From the NCBI GenBank assembly GCA_963669265.1, contig OY769916.1, positions 1,364,001 through 1,428,000 of the forward strand: a DNA stretch of 64,000 bases. Direction: 5' to 3'. The stretch's first letter is position 1. Every line of letters starts with the position of its first letter. The DNA comes from SZUA-547 sp963669265. Its GTDB lineage: Bacteria; Pseudomonadota; Alphaproteobacteria; Rhodobacterales; Rhodobacteraceae. Both the position numbers and the translations under genes were made by a program. Below, one piece after another: positions 1 through 8,735 of this stretch. The notes below the pieces were generated by a model that did no database searches, was not told the origin of the DNA, and was given only the letters and a program-made list of their open reading frames with translations.

Positions 1-2592
1 GTGCTGGCGACGCCGGACGGCGCCGGGGCGGCGTTGATCGAGGGCGACCCGGACCATCCGGCCAATTTCGGGCGGCTCTGCTCGAAAGGCTCGGCGCTGG
101 GCGAGACCCTGTCGCTTGACGACCGGTTGCTGAGCCCCCGGATCGGCGGGCGCGACGCCAGTTGGGACGAGGCGCTGTCGCTCGTCGCCTCCCGGTTCGC
201 GAAAGCTGTCGCGGATCACGGCCCGGACTCGGTCGCTTTCTACGTCTCGGGTCAGTTGTTGACAGAGGACTATTACGTCGCCAACAAGCTGATGAAAGGC
301 TTCATCGGCTCGGCCAATATCGACACCAACTCCCGGCTCTGCATGGCTTCGTCCGTCGCCGGGCATAGACGTGCATTCGGAACGGATACGGTGCCCGGAA
401 CCTATGAGGATCTGGAGGCCGCCGACCTAATCGTGCTGGTCGGCTCGAACCTCGCCTGGTGCCACCCGGTGCTGTTCCAGCGCGTCGCAGCGGCCAAGGC
501 GACGCGGCCGGATCTGCGTATCGTCAATATCGATCCGCGCCGCACGGCCACCTCTGAGATCGCCGATCTGCATCTGCCGATCCGACCGGGCGCGGATGTC
601 GCGCTTTTTAACCGATTGCTGGCGGAGATCGCGGAGCGCGGCGCGGTGGACCACGCGTTCGTCGATGACCACCTGACCGGCTTCGACGCGGCGTTGGCGG
701 CCGCGCAGCGGGCGGATCTTGCGGAGACCGGCCTCAGCGCCGTGGAGTTGGCGGAGTTCTTCAGGCTCTGGATCGAGACCGAGAATGTGGTCACGGTCTA
801 CAGCCAGGGCGTCAACCAATCCTCCGCCGGCGCCGACAAGGTCAACACGATCCTCAACTGTCATCTGGCGACAGGACGGATCGGAAGACCGGGCATGGGG
901 CCCTTCTCCGTCACCGGTCAGCCCAACGCGATGGGGGGCCGCGAGGTGGGCGGACTCGCCAATGCGCTGGCCTGCCACATGGAGATCGCTAACCCGGACC
1001 ACCGCGCCGCCACGCAAGCGTTCTGGGACGCGCCGACGATCTGCCGGAGCGAGGGGCTGAAGGCGGTGGATCTCTTCCGCGCCTGCGCGGATGGAAAGAT
1101 CAAGGCGCTTTGGATCATGTCCACCAATCCGGCCGTCAGCATGCCGGAGGCCGACGCGGTGCGCGAAGCGATCCGCGCCTGTCCCTTCGTCGTCGTCTCG
1201 GACATCATCGCCGGGACCGACACCAATGCGGTCGCCGACGTCCTGTTGCCCGCGACAGGCTGGGGCGAGAAGTCAGGCACAGTCACCAATTCCGAGCGCC
1301 GGATCAGCCGTCAGCGCGCCTTTCTGCCGGCGCTCGGCGACGCGCGGCCCGATTGGAGGATCATCTGCGACGTCGCCCAGCGCATGGGATTTGGTGCGGG
1401 GTTCGACTTCGACGGTCCGGCGGCGATCTTTCGTGAGCATGCCGCTCTCTCCGGCGTCGCCTCCGGGTTCGGACTGGACTTCGACATATCCTGCCTCGCC
1501 GGGATCAGCGACGAGGCCTACGACGCCCTGTCCCCCACGCAATGGCCGGTGGCGGCGGCTCAAACTGGCGGGCGCTTCTACACCGATGGCAGGTTCCACA
1601 CGCCGGACGGGCGTGGGCGGATGATCGCGGTAGAGCAAAAGCCGCTCGCGACGGCGACCTCCACCGCCTACCCGTTTCGGCTCAACACCGGGCGGGTGCG
1701 CGATCACTGGCACACGATGACTCGTACGGCGAAGACCTCGCGCCTCAGCCAGCATATCGCTGAGCCCTTTCTGGAGATCCATCCTGAAGACGCCGCCCTC
1801 TATGACATCGGCGCGGCGGATCTGGTGGAGGTTTCCAGCCCCCATGGCCGTATGATCGCTCGCACCCTCGTGTCGGACCGCGCGCAACGCGGATCGGTTT
1901 TCGCGCCGATGCACTGGACCTCGCGCTGGGCGAGCCTTGGCCGCGCCAACGCCCCGGTCGCGTCGGACGTGGATCCGGTCTCGGGTCAACCGGAGCTGAA
2001 GGGAGCCGCTGTCGCCATCGCGCGCTACGATCCCGCCTGGCACGGATTCGCGGTCTCTACGCGCAAAGCGCGCCCCGCTGCAGCCTATTGGGCGACGGCG
2101 AGGACAGAGAGCGGATGGCGGGCGGAACTGGCGGACGCCGATGCCCCCGCCGATTGGGAAGAGTATGCACACGCCCTGTTCGATGCGCCGGACGCCCAAG
2201 CGGTCACTGTCGAAGACGCCGCCGCCGGCGCGGCCCGGATCGCGCTGCTGGAGGACGGGCGCCCGATCGGCGTCCTTTACGCAGCGCCCCGGCCGGTGGA
2301 GGTCGCCCGCGCCCACGTGATCGCGTCTCTGGCGGACGGCGCCGCCGTCGCGTCCTTGCTCGCAGGACGGCCGGGCGGCGACACGCCAGACCCCGGCGCG
2401 ACGGTCTGTTCCTGTTTCAATATCGGCGTGAACACGATTCTGCGGGCCATCGAGTCCGAGGGCCTCGTCTCCGTCGAGGCGATCGGCGCGGCGTTGGGCG
2501 CAGGGTCGAACTGCGGTTCCTGCCGTCCCGAACTAGGCGCATTGCTCGCCAAGACCCCGCCCCGGCTGAGCTTCGAAGTCGCCGCCGAATAG
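1..2592 (+). CDS. nasA: Assimilatory nitrate reductase catalytic subunit, 5'-truncated by window edge
   Basis: Cytoplasmic molybdopterin oxidoreductase that reduces nitrate to nitrite for nitrogen assimilation. The reading frame is open from base 1, so the N-terminus, including the first three cysteines of the [4Fe-4S] site, lies outside; the fourth is seen as LCSKG (Cys27). SRLCMAS at about residue 114 supplies the Cys expected to ligate molybdenum. Residues 560-680 look like the molybdopterin dinucleotide-binding domain, ending in typical NTGRVRDHWHTMTR-type sequence. The last 65 residues form a BFD-like [2Fe-2S] domain with the Cys803-x-Cys805 and Cys838-xx-Cys841 pattern, which is the form of NasA that takes electrons from a separate NasB-type reductase. 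The gene ends convergently 10 nt from the next gene. The residues are read directly; the family assignment is from knowledge of NasA. GTG at base 1 is probably an internal Val, not the start. Confidence 0.93.
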   Translation: MLATPDGAGAALIEGDPDHPANFGRLCSKGSALGETLSLDDRLLSPRIGGRDASWDEALSLVASRFAKAVADHGPDSVAFYVSGQLLTEDYYVANKLMKGFIGSANIDTNSRLCMASSVAGHRRAFGTDTVPGTYEDLEAADLIVLVGSNLAWCHPVLFQRVAAAKATRPDLRIVNIDPRRTATSEIADLHLPIRPGADVALFNRLLAEIAERGAVDHAFVDDHLTGFDAALAAAQRADLAETGLSAVELAEFFRLWIETENVVTVYSQGVNQSSAGADKVNTILNCHLATGRIGRPGMGPFSVTGQPNAMGGREVGGLANALACHMEIANPDHRAATQAFWDAPTICRSEGLKAVDLFRACADGKIKALWIMSTNPAVSMPEADAVREAIRACPFVVVSDIIAGTDTNAVADVLLPATGWGEKSGTVTNSERRISRQRAFLPALGDARPDWRIICDVAQRMGFGAGFDFDGPAAIFREHAALSGVASGFGLDFDISCLAGISDEAYDALSPTQWPVAAAQTGGRFYTDGRFHTPDGRGRMIAVEQKPLATATSTAYPFRLNTGRVRDHWHTMTRTAKTSRLSQHIAEPFLEIHPEDAALYDIGAADLVEVSSPHGRMIARTLVSDRAQRGSVFAPMHWTSRWASLGRANAPVASDVDPVSGQPELKGAAVAIARYDPAWHGFAVSTRKARPAAAYWATARTESGWRAELADADAPADWEEYAHALFDAPDAQAVTVEDAAAGAARIALLEDGRPIGVLYAAPRPVEVARAHVIASLADGAAVASLLAGRPGGDTPDPGATVCSCFNIGVNTILRAIESEGLVSVEAIGAALGAGSNCGSCRPELGALLAKTPPRLSFEVAAE

Positions 2593-2602
2593 CGTTTCGA
2601 CA

Positions 2603-3502
2603 TCAGGATCGGAACAGGCGCACCAGACTGATGCCGAGATCCGAAAAATCCGAAAGGCGGGCCAGATACTGCTCGCGCGCCAAGAAGTTGCGGGCGCCGG
2701 GTCGGAAGTAATCGTCCTCCAGCGTGTCGATCAGGCGCAGAAGGCGCCGGCGATGGATTCCGAGGCGAAGCTGGAGCGGATCCGCGACAATCCCGGCGAA
2801 GGTCGTCGAGATCGACGTCACCGTTGCGAGACCGGCGCCGACCGCCGCTGTCAGCCAGAGCGGCGTTTCAGCTGGGAAAAAACTGTACCAGAGCGCGCCA
2901 GCGCCCGCGCCCAGCGGGAACGCCTCAATCGCGGCGCGCGTCGACAGGCTGGCGGCGATGGACGGCGTCAGCGACAGGACGCCGGGCGTAATGCTCTGAA
3001 AGGCGGCGTAGCCTACGCCAAGCACGACAAGAACGACCGTCACTTCGTTCACCGCAGAGCGCGTGGCGCCGTATTCGTCCACCTGACGCAGACGCGGCAG
3101 ACCGCCTTCGCCGCCCGCATCTGCCCGCTTCTTGGCGGCGGCGACCGGCATCAGCAGAAGCTCCTGATAGATCAGCCGTTCCACGCGCCGCGCGGCGCGC
3201 GTAGGCAACAAAATGCGGCGCGCGGCGAGCCAGTCGCCCCATTTGCGCAAACCCACTCGCCGCAATGCGATCGCGATAAGCCGGCTGGCGATATAGACTG
3301 GCGAGAGCGCGACATTGGCCGGCGCGCGCAGCAGATCCCATCCGATGGATTCCCGATGGAGGCGAAGCGCGCCCCGCAGGCTGAAATGCCGCCGGACAAA
3401 TGGACCGACCGCAGCGCGCCTGTCCTCGAAATAGGCGATGGCCGACGAACTCGCTTCGCTCGCGCCGGGGGTCGCGTCTTCGGATTTCGCCGCTTGGGAC
3501 AT
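2603..3502 (-). CDS. DUF6635-like membrane protein of unknown function
   Basis: 299-residue protein. The first 90 residues are soluble and contain the FEDRRAAVGPFVRRHFS stretch that I associate with DUF6635, a family without known function. Around residues 150-240 there are two to three hydrophobic segments (VTVVLVVLGVGYAAFQ; WLTAAVGAGLATVTSISTTF), so it is likely an inner-membrane protein with a basic cytoplasmic N-terminal half. It converges on nasA with only 10 nt between stops and stands alone, so neighbours say nothing about its job. The ATG at 3502 is the first in frame before a long gap. The family name is from memory of conserved text and is moderately sure; no activity is claimed. 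Confidence 0.7.
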   Translation of the reverse strand: MSQAAKSEDATPGASEASSSAIAYFEDRRAAVGPFVRRHFSLRGALRLHRESIGWDLLRAPANVALSPVYIASRLIAIALRRVGLRKWGDWLAARRILLPTRAARRVERLIYQELLLMPVAAAKKRADAGGEGGLPRLRQVDEYGATRSAVNEVTVVLVVLGVGYAAFQSITPGVLSLTPSIAASLSTRAAIEAFPLGAGAGALWYSFFPAETPLWLTAAVGAGLATVTSISTTFAGIVADPLQLRLGIHRRRLLRLIDTLEDDYFRPGARNFLAREQYLARLSDFSDLGISLVRLFRS

Positions 3503-3820
3503 CGTTCGTTTCGCCGACTCTGATCTGGACCGCCGCGCTGGCGACTGACCCCAATTATGGGGATCAGGCCAATGCGCTCCACGCCGAGTCGCCTCTCGCT
3601 GCGCGCAACGCCCCCATCATGCGGCGGCAGCGCGCGCCGTCAAGCAATCGCCGCGCACATACGCGATACGCCCAGACTATCCGTCGCACCGCGAAACCGG
3701 CTTTTCGAAGCGCCTGAAGGGACTGGTTTCTAGACAGACCGCCTCAGCAGGTGCGAGAACGCGCCGGGGCGTCTGCGGGATCGCGGTCCGAACGCCGTAA
3801 ACGGTTTAATGGAGAACAAG
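3503..3820. other. Intergenic gap upstream of the cupin gene
   Basis: 318 nt between two divergent genes. Short ORFs here are GC-rich shadows without a ribosome site. A small imperfect inverted repeat (CCCCA-ATTA-TGGGG, about 3551-3564) is the only structure I see. It presumably holds both promoters, but I cannot point to a convincing -35/-10 pair. Confidence 0.5.
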
Positions 3821-4195
3821 ATGAGCAATATTCCAGTCGTCGACTACGCCACCGACGTGATCCGCACCCGCAAACGGCGGCTCGCCGAAGCGCTGCCCGA
3901 TTGGGAGATCGAGGGCGATCCCCATCACGAAAGCACGATTCATTACGAAAGCGATGATGGCGTCGTCACCTGCGGATCCTGGGTCAGCACGCCGGGGAAA
4001 TGGCGGGTGTTCCCGAACAAGGACGAGTTCTGCCACATCCTGTCCGGGCATTGCCGCCTGATCGACGACAACGGCGTCGCCAAGGATTTCAAGGCCGGGG
4101 ATTCGTTCATGATCCCAAACGGGTTCAGCGGTTACTGGGAAGTCGTGGAGACCACTACCAAACGCTATGTGGTGCGGCGGCACCCCGAAAACTGA
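3821..4195 (+). CDS. Single-domain cupin protein (DUF861/cupin_3 type)
   Basis: 124-residue small cupin. GSWVSTPGKWRV followed by EFCHILSGHCRLID and GDSFMIPNGFSGYWEV are the two cupin motifs of the cupin_3 (DUF861) group, whose best known member is (S)-ureidoglycine aminohydrolase; most single-domain members have no assigned substrate. I prefer the ATG at 3821 because GGAG at 3811-3814 lies 6 nt upstream; an in-frame ATG at 3809 would put that site inside the gene. No signal peptide, so cytoplasmic. Alone on its strand, followed by a convergent tRNA gene. Function is not predictable beyond a cupin fold that probably binds a metal. Confidence 0.85.
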   Translation: MSNIPVVDYATDVIRTRKRRLAEALPDWEIEGDPHHESTIHYESDDGVVTCGSWVSTPGKWRVFPNKDEFCHILSGHCRLIDDNGVAKDFKAGDSFMIPNGFSGYWEVVETTTKRYVVRRHPEN

Positions 4196-4281
4196 TCACT
4201 GATTATCGGGCGGCGCTGGCGATCACGCTTCCGCCGTCCGAAGACGCCATAGACCCGGTTCCAGACTGGTATCGTGGAAAG

Positions 4282-4365
4282 TGGTGGGGGATCCTGGAAT
4301 CGAACCAGGCATGGGTCTCCCCGGCGGATTTACAGTCCGCTGCCGCACCTTGCAGCGCATCCCCC
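4282..4365 (-). tRNA. tRNA-Tyr (anticodon GTA)
   Basis: 84 nt including an encoded CCA. On the minus strand the acceptor arms GGGGGAT (4365-4359) and ATCCCCC pair perfectly, the T-arm is CCTGG-TTCGATT-CCAGG, and the anticodon loop reads CTGTAAA, giving GTA. The long variable arm makes it a class II tRNA, as expected for bacterial tRNA-Tyr. Confidence 0.96.
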
Positions 4366-4400
4366 ACTCTCGACGGTCCCGCGAGGGCGGGACGGGCCGT

Positions 4401-4429
4401 CGAATAATCTCCGACCGCGCGTGCGTCAA
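4401..4429 (-). promoter_or_regulatory. Promoter of tRNA-Tyr
   Basis: On the minus strand TTGACG (4429-4424), a 17-nt spacer and TATTCG (4406-4401) fit a sigma-70 promoter. The predicted transcript would begin about 30 nt before the tRNA 5' end. Confidence 0.6.
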
Positions 4430-4561
4430 CCGCAAACGGGCGAGACCAGCCTGCTTAGACTGAGGTTACAGGCGCGGCGTGGCGCTTTGCGAGGGCGGTC
4501 GCGTTGCCTCCGCCGGCCGCGCGTATTACTCCGGCGGACCAAGGCGGCGCCGAAGCGCTCG

Positions 4562-5392
4562 ATGGGGAGAAAAGGTTTGGCCGAGCGAGGGCGCAAAAAA
4601 CCGAAATGGGCGATCGATAAAGAGCGTGCGCGCAAGGACGCCCGCCCAGACGAGGTTTGGCTGTTCGGCCTGCACGCCGTCCGCGACGCGCTGTTGAACC
4701 GTGACCGAACGAAACACCGTCTGATTTTGACCAAAAACGCCGCGGACCGCCTGTCAGAGGCGGTGGCGATCAGCGGCGTGACGCCAGAGATCGCTGATGC
4801 GCGCAACTTCCCCGCGCCGCTCGACCCAGGTTCTGTGCACCAGGGCGCGGCGCTTTGTGCGAAACCGCTGGATTGGGGCGATGTCTCCACCAGATGCGCG
4901 CCCGGCGAGGGCCCGGCGCCGCGTGTGCTGCTGCTCGACCAGGTGACGGACCCGCATAATGTCGGCGCGATTCTGCGCTCGGCGGAGGTGTTTGGCGCGC
5001 GCGCGGTGATCGCCACCCGTCGCCATGCCGCGCCCGAGACCGGCGCGTTGGCCAAAGCCGCCTCCGGCGCGCTGGAGCGGCAGCCCTATTTGCGTATGCC
5101 CAATCTCGCCCGCGCGATGGGCGCCCTGGCCGAGATGGGTTACGCACTGATCGGTCTGGACGGCGGTGGCGACGCCGAGATCGCTGAAGTCGCCAGCGAT
5201 TGCGCGGACCAGCCGACGGCGCTAGTGCTGGGGGCCGAGGGGCCCGGACTGCGCCAGCTGACGCGGGAGACCTGCCACCGTCTCGCGCGAGTGCCCGCCG
5301 CAGCGGATTTCGGATCTCTCAATGTCTCCAACGCCGCGGCCGTCGCGCTCTATGCTTTCCGATCCTCGCGTGCATCGCACAACGAACGTTGA
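4562..5392 (+). CDS. rlmB: 23S rRNA 2'-O-ribose methyltransferase (RlmB/TrmH family)
   Basis: 276-residue SpoU-family enzyme that methylates the 2'-OH of a guanosine in the 23S rRNA peptidyl-transferase loop. A basic, lysine-rich N-terminus is followed by the substrate-binding domain beginning DEVWLFGLHAVRDAL. The knotted catalytic domain shows motif 1 (NVGAILRSAEVFGA), motif 2 (LVLGAEGPGL) and motif 3 (SLNVSNAAAVALYAF). The frame is open further upstream but that stretch is antisense to the tRNA-Tyr gene, so translation must start later; I chose ATG 4562, while TTG 4577 with GGAG 8 nt upstream is also possible. RlmB is favoured over other TrmH enzymes by the N-terminal domain; the exact nucleotide is inference. 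Confidence 0.88.
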   Translation: MGRKGLAERGRKKPKWAIDKERARKDARPDEVWLFGLHAVRDALLNRDRTKHRLILTKNAADRLSEAVAISGVTPEIADARNFPAPLDPGSVHQGAALCAKPLDWGDVSTRCAPGEGPAPRVLLLDQVTDPHNVGAILRSAEVFGARAVIATRRHAAPETGALAKAASGALERQPYLRMPNLARAMGALAEMGYALIGLDGGGDAEIAEVASDCADQPTALVLGAEGPGLRQLTRETCHRLARVPAAADFGSLNVSNAAAVALYAFRSSRASHNER

Positions 5393-5471
5393 TGCAACGC
5401 CGCAATCTCTGCTAAGATGTCGCATGTCGGAAAGCGGAGGCTACATCCGCTGCCGCACGGGAGGAAAAGAT

Positions 5472-5954
5472 ATGCTGGCTCAACTCCAGTTTCCGCTGGC
5501 GGCCGCCGCCATGATTGCTGCTGCGATCGCAGGCTCCGGCTTCGCCTTCTTCGCACTGTCGCCATCCGCGAAAGCGGCCGAACAGATGATCCATGTTCAA
5601 GGGGGTCTGGCGCTCGGCGGATATGACGCGGTCGCCTATCATGTCGATGATCAGGCCAAACGTGGCACCTCAGAGTTCCGCACGGAGTGGATGGGCGCCA
5701 CTTGGAAATTCTCATCTCCTGAAAATCTGGCGGCGTTTCTCGCCGATCCGGAGCGATATGCGCCCGCCTATGGGGGGCACTGCGCCTACGCCGTTTCGAA
5801 AGGGTCGCTCCAGCCCGGCGACCCACGGATGTGGCGGATCGTCGATGGCAAGCTCTATCTGAATCTCTCGCCATCCACGATGTCGAAATGGGAAGCGGAC
5901 ATCCCCGGCTCGTTGGCGAAAGCGGACCGGAAATGGCCGGACCTTTCGAACTGA
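5472..5954 (+). CDS. YHS domain protein with N-terminal signal/anchor
   Basis: 160 residues. GGAGGAAAAGAT directly before ATG 5472 is a good ribosome site and decides the start over the longer open frame. Residues 8-32 are a hydrophobic segment ending in SAKAAEQ, consistent with a cleaved signal peptide or a membrane anchor. The mature part carries a YHS-like core: GGYDAVAYHVDDQ, then WKFSSPENLAAFLADPERYAPAYGGHCAYAV, with a single Cys rather than a metal-binding cluster. YHS proteins of this type are often annotated without function; some sit near metal transport. Neighbours give no functional hint. Confidence 0.85.
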   Translation: MLAQLQFPLAAAAMIAAAIAGSGFAFFALSPSAKAAEQMIHVQGGLALGGYDAVAYHVDDQAKRGTSEFRTEWMGATWKFSSPENLAAFLADPERYAPAYGGHCAYAVSKGSLQPGDPRMWRIVDGKLYLNLSPSTMSKWEADIPGSLAKADRKWPDLSN

Positions 5955-6505
5955 CGAACCGCCGCGCCTGAACCGCGCGAAACCAGAAACTCTAAAAAAA
6001 CACCGCGTCGCCGCCGCCGACGGCCACGGCGGCGTTCCGACGCGCGCAGCCACGCGAGGACAACATCTGGAAATTTGTGAAAATTTCGGAACGGAAGCCG
6101 CCCTTAACAGCCTCAGAGGCTAATGCTGGCAAGCAAAAACCGGTAAACATCACGAAACCGAGAATATTTTACGAAGGGGGTTACAATTCAGCAACAATGC
6201 CCCAATATAGATAAACGGGAAGGGAGCCATCTGGTTCTCTTCACACTCACTGTCCCTCGTTCCGACTTCGCGTCCGCCTTCGTCCCCCAAAGATGAGGCG
6301 GACGCGCTTTTCTTTTGGACAGGCAGTTCTGGATGGAACCCCTCGTCTGGACGCGCTGGAACAACCCGCGCCACCCCGTTTCACGGCATAGGCGAAGGCG
6401 TTGAAAGACTCGCGACAATCCTCTTCTGAAATGGCATAAGCGATCCGCAAGGTGGGCCCACCCGCCGGGACGCGATCAAAGCGTCGCCATCAGAGGGGAG
6501 ACGAC
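5955..6505. other. 551-nt intergenic region upstream of metY
   Basis: No convincing gene on either strand; the minus-strand ORFs here are short, overlap each other and lack start signals. The stretch 6100-6240 is clearly AT-richer than the surroundings. It contains the strong hairpin at 6269-6306 followed by a U-rich tail (listed separately). Between that hairpin and metY there is a short inverted repeat GACGC-GATCAAA-GCGTC (about 6469-6485). I looked for a SAM-II type riboswitch, common before methionine genes in this class, and did not recognise one. Confidence 0.5.
6269..6318 (+). terminator. Orphan intrinsic terminator or attenuator upstream of metY
   Basis: CGCGTCCGCCT (6269-6279) pairs without mismatch with AGGCGGACGCG (6296-6306) across a 16-nt loop, followed by CTTTTCTTTT. 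No gene ends nearby on the plus strand: the YHS gene stops 315 nt earlier and metY starts 190 nt later. It may end a small RNA or act as a leader terminator. Confidence 0.7.
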
Positions 6506-7798
6506 ATGAACGACGATGCGCCGAATTACGGCTTTGACACGCTTCAGATCCACGCCGGATATCAGCCAGACCCGACAACGGGCGCCCGGCAGGTGCCGAT
6601 CTATCAGACCACCGCCTACCAGTTTCAGGACGCCGACCATGCGGCCCGCCTGTTCAATCTGGAAGAGCTGGGCTTCATCTACACGCGGATCGGCAACCCG
6701 ACCGTCGCCGCCCTGCAAGAGCGGGTCTGCGCGCTGGAAGGCGGCGTCGGCGCGGTCGCGGCCTCGTCCGGCCATGCGGCGCAGATGATGGCGCTTTTCC
6801 CGCTGATGAGCCCCGGCGACAATTTCGTCGCCTCGACCCGGCTCTATGGCGGCTCCGTCAACCAGTTCAACTACGCGTTCAAGCGGTTTGGCTGGGAAGT
6901 CCGCTTTGTCGACACTGACGATCTGGACGCCGTGCGCGCCGCCTGCGACGACCGCACCCGTGCGATCTTCGCCGAGTCGATCGCCAATCCCGGCGGCTAC
7001 ATCACCGATCTGGACGCCATCGCCGGCGTCGCGAACGAGGTCGGCGTGCCGTTCATCGTCGATAACACCTCGGCTTCACCCTATCTCTGCCGCCCGTTCG
7101 ATCATGGCGCACACATCGTTGTGCATTCGACCACCAAATACATGTCCGGCAACGCCACCACGATGGGCGGCATGGTCGTCGATTCCGGCAAGTTCGACTG
7201 GAGCGCCAGCGGCAAGTATCCGGCCCTGACCACGCCCTGCGAGGCCTATCACGGCCTTAACTTCCACGAGGCGACGGGCGTGATGGCCTATACCTTCTAT
7301 GAGATCGCGATCTGCCTGCGCGACCTCGGCGCTTGTCAGTCTCCGGTGAACGCGTTTCAGACGCTGCTGGGGCTGGAGACGCTGAGCCTGCGCATGGACA
7401 AGCATGTCGCCAACGCCAAGATCGTGGCCGAGCATCTGGAGGCGCATCCGGCGGTGGATTATGTCTCCTACGCCGGGCTGGCCTCCTCGCCGAGCGCCGC
7501 GAAGGCCGCGAAATACTGTCCGAAAGGCGCAGGCGCGATCATGACCTTTGGCCTGAAAGGCGGCTACGAGGCGGGCAAGGCCGTGGTGAACAGCGTCAAA
7601 CTGTTCTCCCATCTCGCCAATCTGGGCGACGCGCGTTCGCTGATCATCCATTCCGCCTCCACCACCCATCGCCAGTTGTCGGCCGAGCAGCGTGCGGCGG
7701 CGGGGGCCAGCGACGAAGTGGTGCGACTCTCGATCGGCATCGAGGACCCGGCCGACCTGATCGCCGATCTCGATCAGGCCATCGCCGCAGCGGGCTGA
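6506..7798 (+). CDS. metY: O-acetylhomoserine sulfhydrylase (aminocarboxypropyltransferase)
   Basis: 430-residue PLP enzyme of the Cys/Met metabolism family that condenses O-acetyl-L-homoserine with sulfide to homocysteine in the cytoplasm, the direct sulfhydrylation route to methionine. YGFDTLQIHAGYQPDP near the N-terminus, FIYTRIGNPTVAALQER, and SGHAAQMMALF are typical of MetY. The Schiff-base lysine is Lys211 in HSTTKYMSGN. The GENE ends with the usual LSIGIEDPADLIADL motif. Start ATG 6506 is supported by AGGGGAG at 6494-6500. The length matches MetY (about 425-435), longer than MetB/MetZ. A terminator follows 20 nt after the stop, so it is monocistronic; the 5' leader is long and may be regulatory. 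Confidence 0.95.
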   Translation: MNDDAPNYGFDTLQIHAGYQPDPTTGARQVPIYQTTAYQFQDADHAARLFNLEELGFIYTRIGNPTVAALQERVCALEGGVGAVAASSGHAAQMMALFPLMSPGDNFVASTRLYGGSVNQFNYAFKRFGWEVRFVDTDDLDAVRAACDDRTRAIFAESIANPGGYITDLDAIAGVANEVGVPFIVDNTSASPYLCRPFDHGAHIVVHSTTKYMSGNATTMGGMVVDSGKFDWSASGKYPALTTPCEAYHGLNFHEATGVMAYTFYEIAICLRDLGACQSPVNAFQTLLGLETLSLRMDKHVANAKIVAEHLEAHPAVDYVSYAGLASSPSAAKAAKYCPKGAGAIMTFGLKGGYEAGKAVVNSVKLFSHLANLGDARSLIIHSASTTHRQLSAEQRAAAGASDEVVRLSIGIEDPADLIADLDQAIAAAG

Positions 7799-7818
7799 CC
7801 CGCATACACGACTATGAT

Positions 7819-7856
7819 GAAACGGCCCGGGCGGATCGCTCGGGCCGTTTCTTTTT
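7819..7856 (+). terminator. Terminator of metY
   Basis: GAAACGGCCCG (7819-7829) and CGGGCCGTTTC (7841-7851) form an 11-bp stem with an 11-nt loop, followed by five T. The convergent gene ends right at the T-tract. Confidence 0.9.
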
Positions 7857-8598
7857 ATTCCAGCGCCCAGACGGTGGAGACGTCGATCCGCACGGTCTGT
7901 GTGCCGGCGGCGACTGGCACCGCGTCAGACGCCGCCATCGCCATCTCCGCTCGCATCATTGGTTGCGGGATCGGGCGATGCCCGCCCTCGACGATCTGCA
8001 TGATCGCCCCAAGATTTGCGCCCGATTGCTGGGCCAGAAGCTCCGCCTTGCGCTTGGCGTCGTCGACCGCCATTCGCCGCGCCTGATCCTCCAGCGTCGC
8101 GCGCTCATCAATATCGAAGTTGATCCCGTTGATCTCGTTCGCCCCGGCCTTGGCCAGAGCGTCCAGCACCTCGCCGAGCTTCGTCAGGTCGCGGCTGGTC
8201 ACCAGCAGCGAATTGCGCGCCTGAAACCCGGATTGCACGTTTTCGACCGATCCATCGGTGCGGCGGCGCCGCTCCCACCAGGGCGACAGCGACAGACCAG
8301 TGGTGCGGATATCCGCTTCGGCCACCCCGGCCGCCTTCAGGGCGTCCAGCATCGCGCCCACGGCCGCGCTGGTCTGATCCAGCGCGACCTTCGCCGTCTT
8401 CGCGGTGGCGGAGGCCCCGACTGTCACATGGGCGATATCCGGCGCGGCGGTCACTTCGCCCACGCCGCTGACGGCGATTCGCCGCTCTCCCGAATCGCGG
8501 GGAACGTCCTGCGCCACGGCAGAAGGCAGCCCCTGATCGCTGAAAGTCGCGACCGCAATCGCGGCCAATCCCAAAATGAAATGACGTGAATTCAGCAT
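7855..8598 (-). CDS. SIMPL domain (DUF541) periplasmic protein
   Basis: 247 residues. Residues 6-30 form a signal peptide ending near SAVAQ-DV. The mature protein opens with RRIAVSGVGEVTAAPDIAHVTVGA, the beginning of the SIMPL/DUF541 fold seen in YggE, and continues with ADIRTTGLSLSPWW and FQARNSLLVTSRDLTKLGEVLDAL, all usual for the family. E. coli YggE has been linked to protection from oxidative stress, but the biochemical role is unsettled. The gene is alone; it shares a 20-nt convergent region with metY. The family call is strong, the function is not known. Confidence 0.9.
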   Translation of the reverse strand: MLNSRHFILGLAAIAVATFSDQGLPSAVAQDVPRDSGERRIAVSGVGEVTAAPDIAHVTVGASATAKTAKVALDQTSAAVGAMLDALKAAGVAEADIRTTGLSLSPWWERRRRTDGSVENVQSGFQARNSLLVTSRDLTKLGEVLDALAKAGANEINGINFDIDERATLEDQARRMAVDDAKRKAELLAQQSGANLGAIMQIVEGGHRPIPQPMMRAEMAMAASDAVPVAAGTQTVRIDVSTVWALE

Positions 8599-8735
8599 GT
8601 TAATACCCCGAGCACGGTGATGCGTTTTAACTCTGCGGAGAAGAGTGTCTCCAATCCCGTAATGAACGCTACTTAAAATTCTCTATACTGGGCCGCCTTC
8701 TGGCCTCTGAACCGCGTCAACGCTACCATTGCTGC

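Noticed and set aside
1..3. GTG at base 1 as true start of nasA
   Set aside because: The [4Fe-4S] cysteines expected before this point are missing and the fourth is at residue 27, so the gene is cut by the window edge.
4274..4561. Extended N-terminus for rlmB
   Set aside because: Would translate the complement of tRNA-Tyr and its promoter; ATG 4562 is a natural start at the conserved N-terminus.
6320..6505. SAM-II or SAH riboswitch before metY
   Set aside because: The characteristic pseudoknot sequence (GCUAAA-type 3' strand after a CGCG stem) was not found. A covariance search would be needed for other classes.
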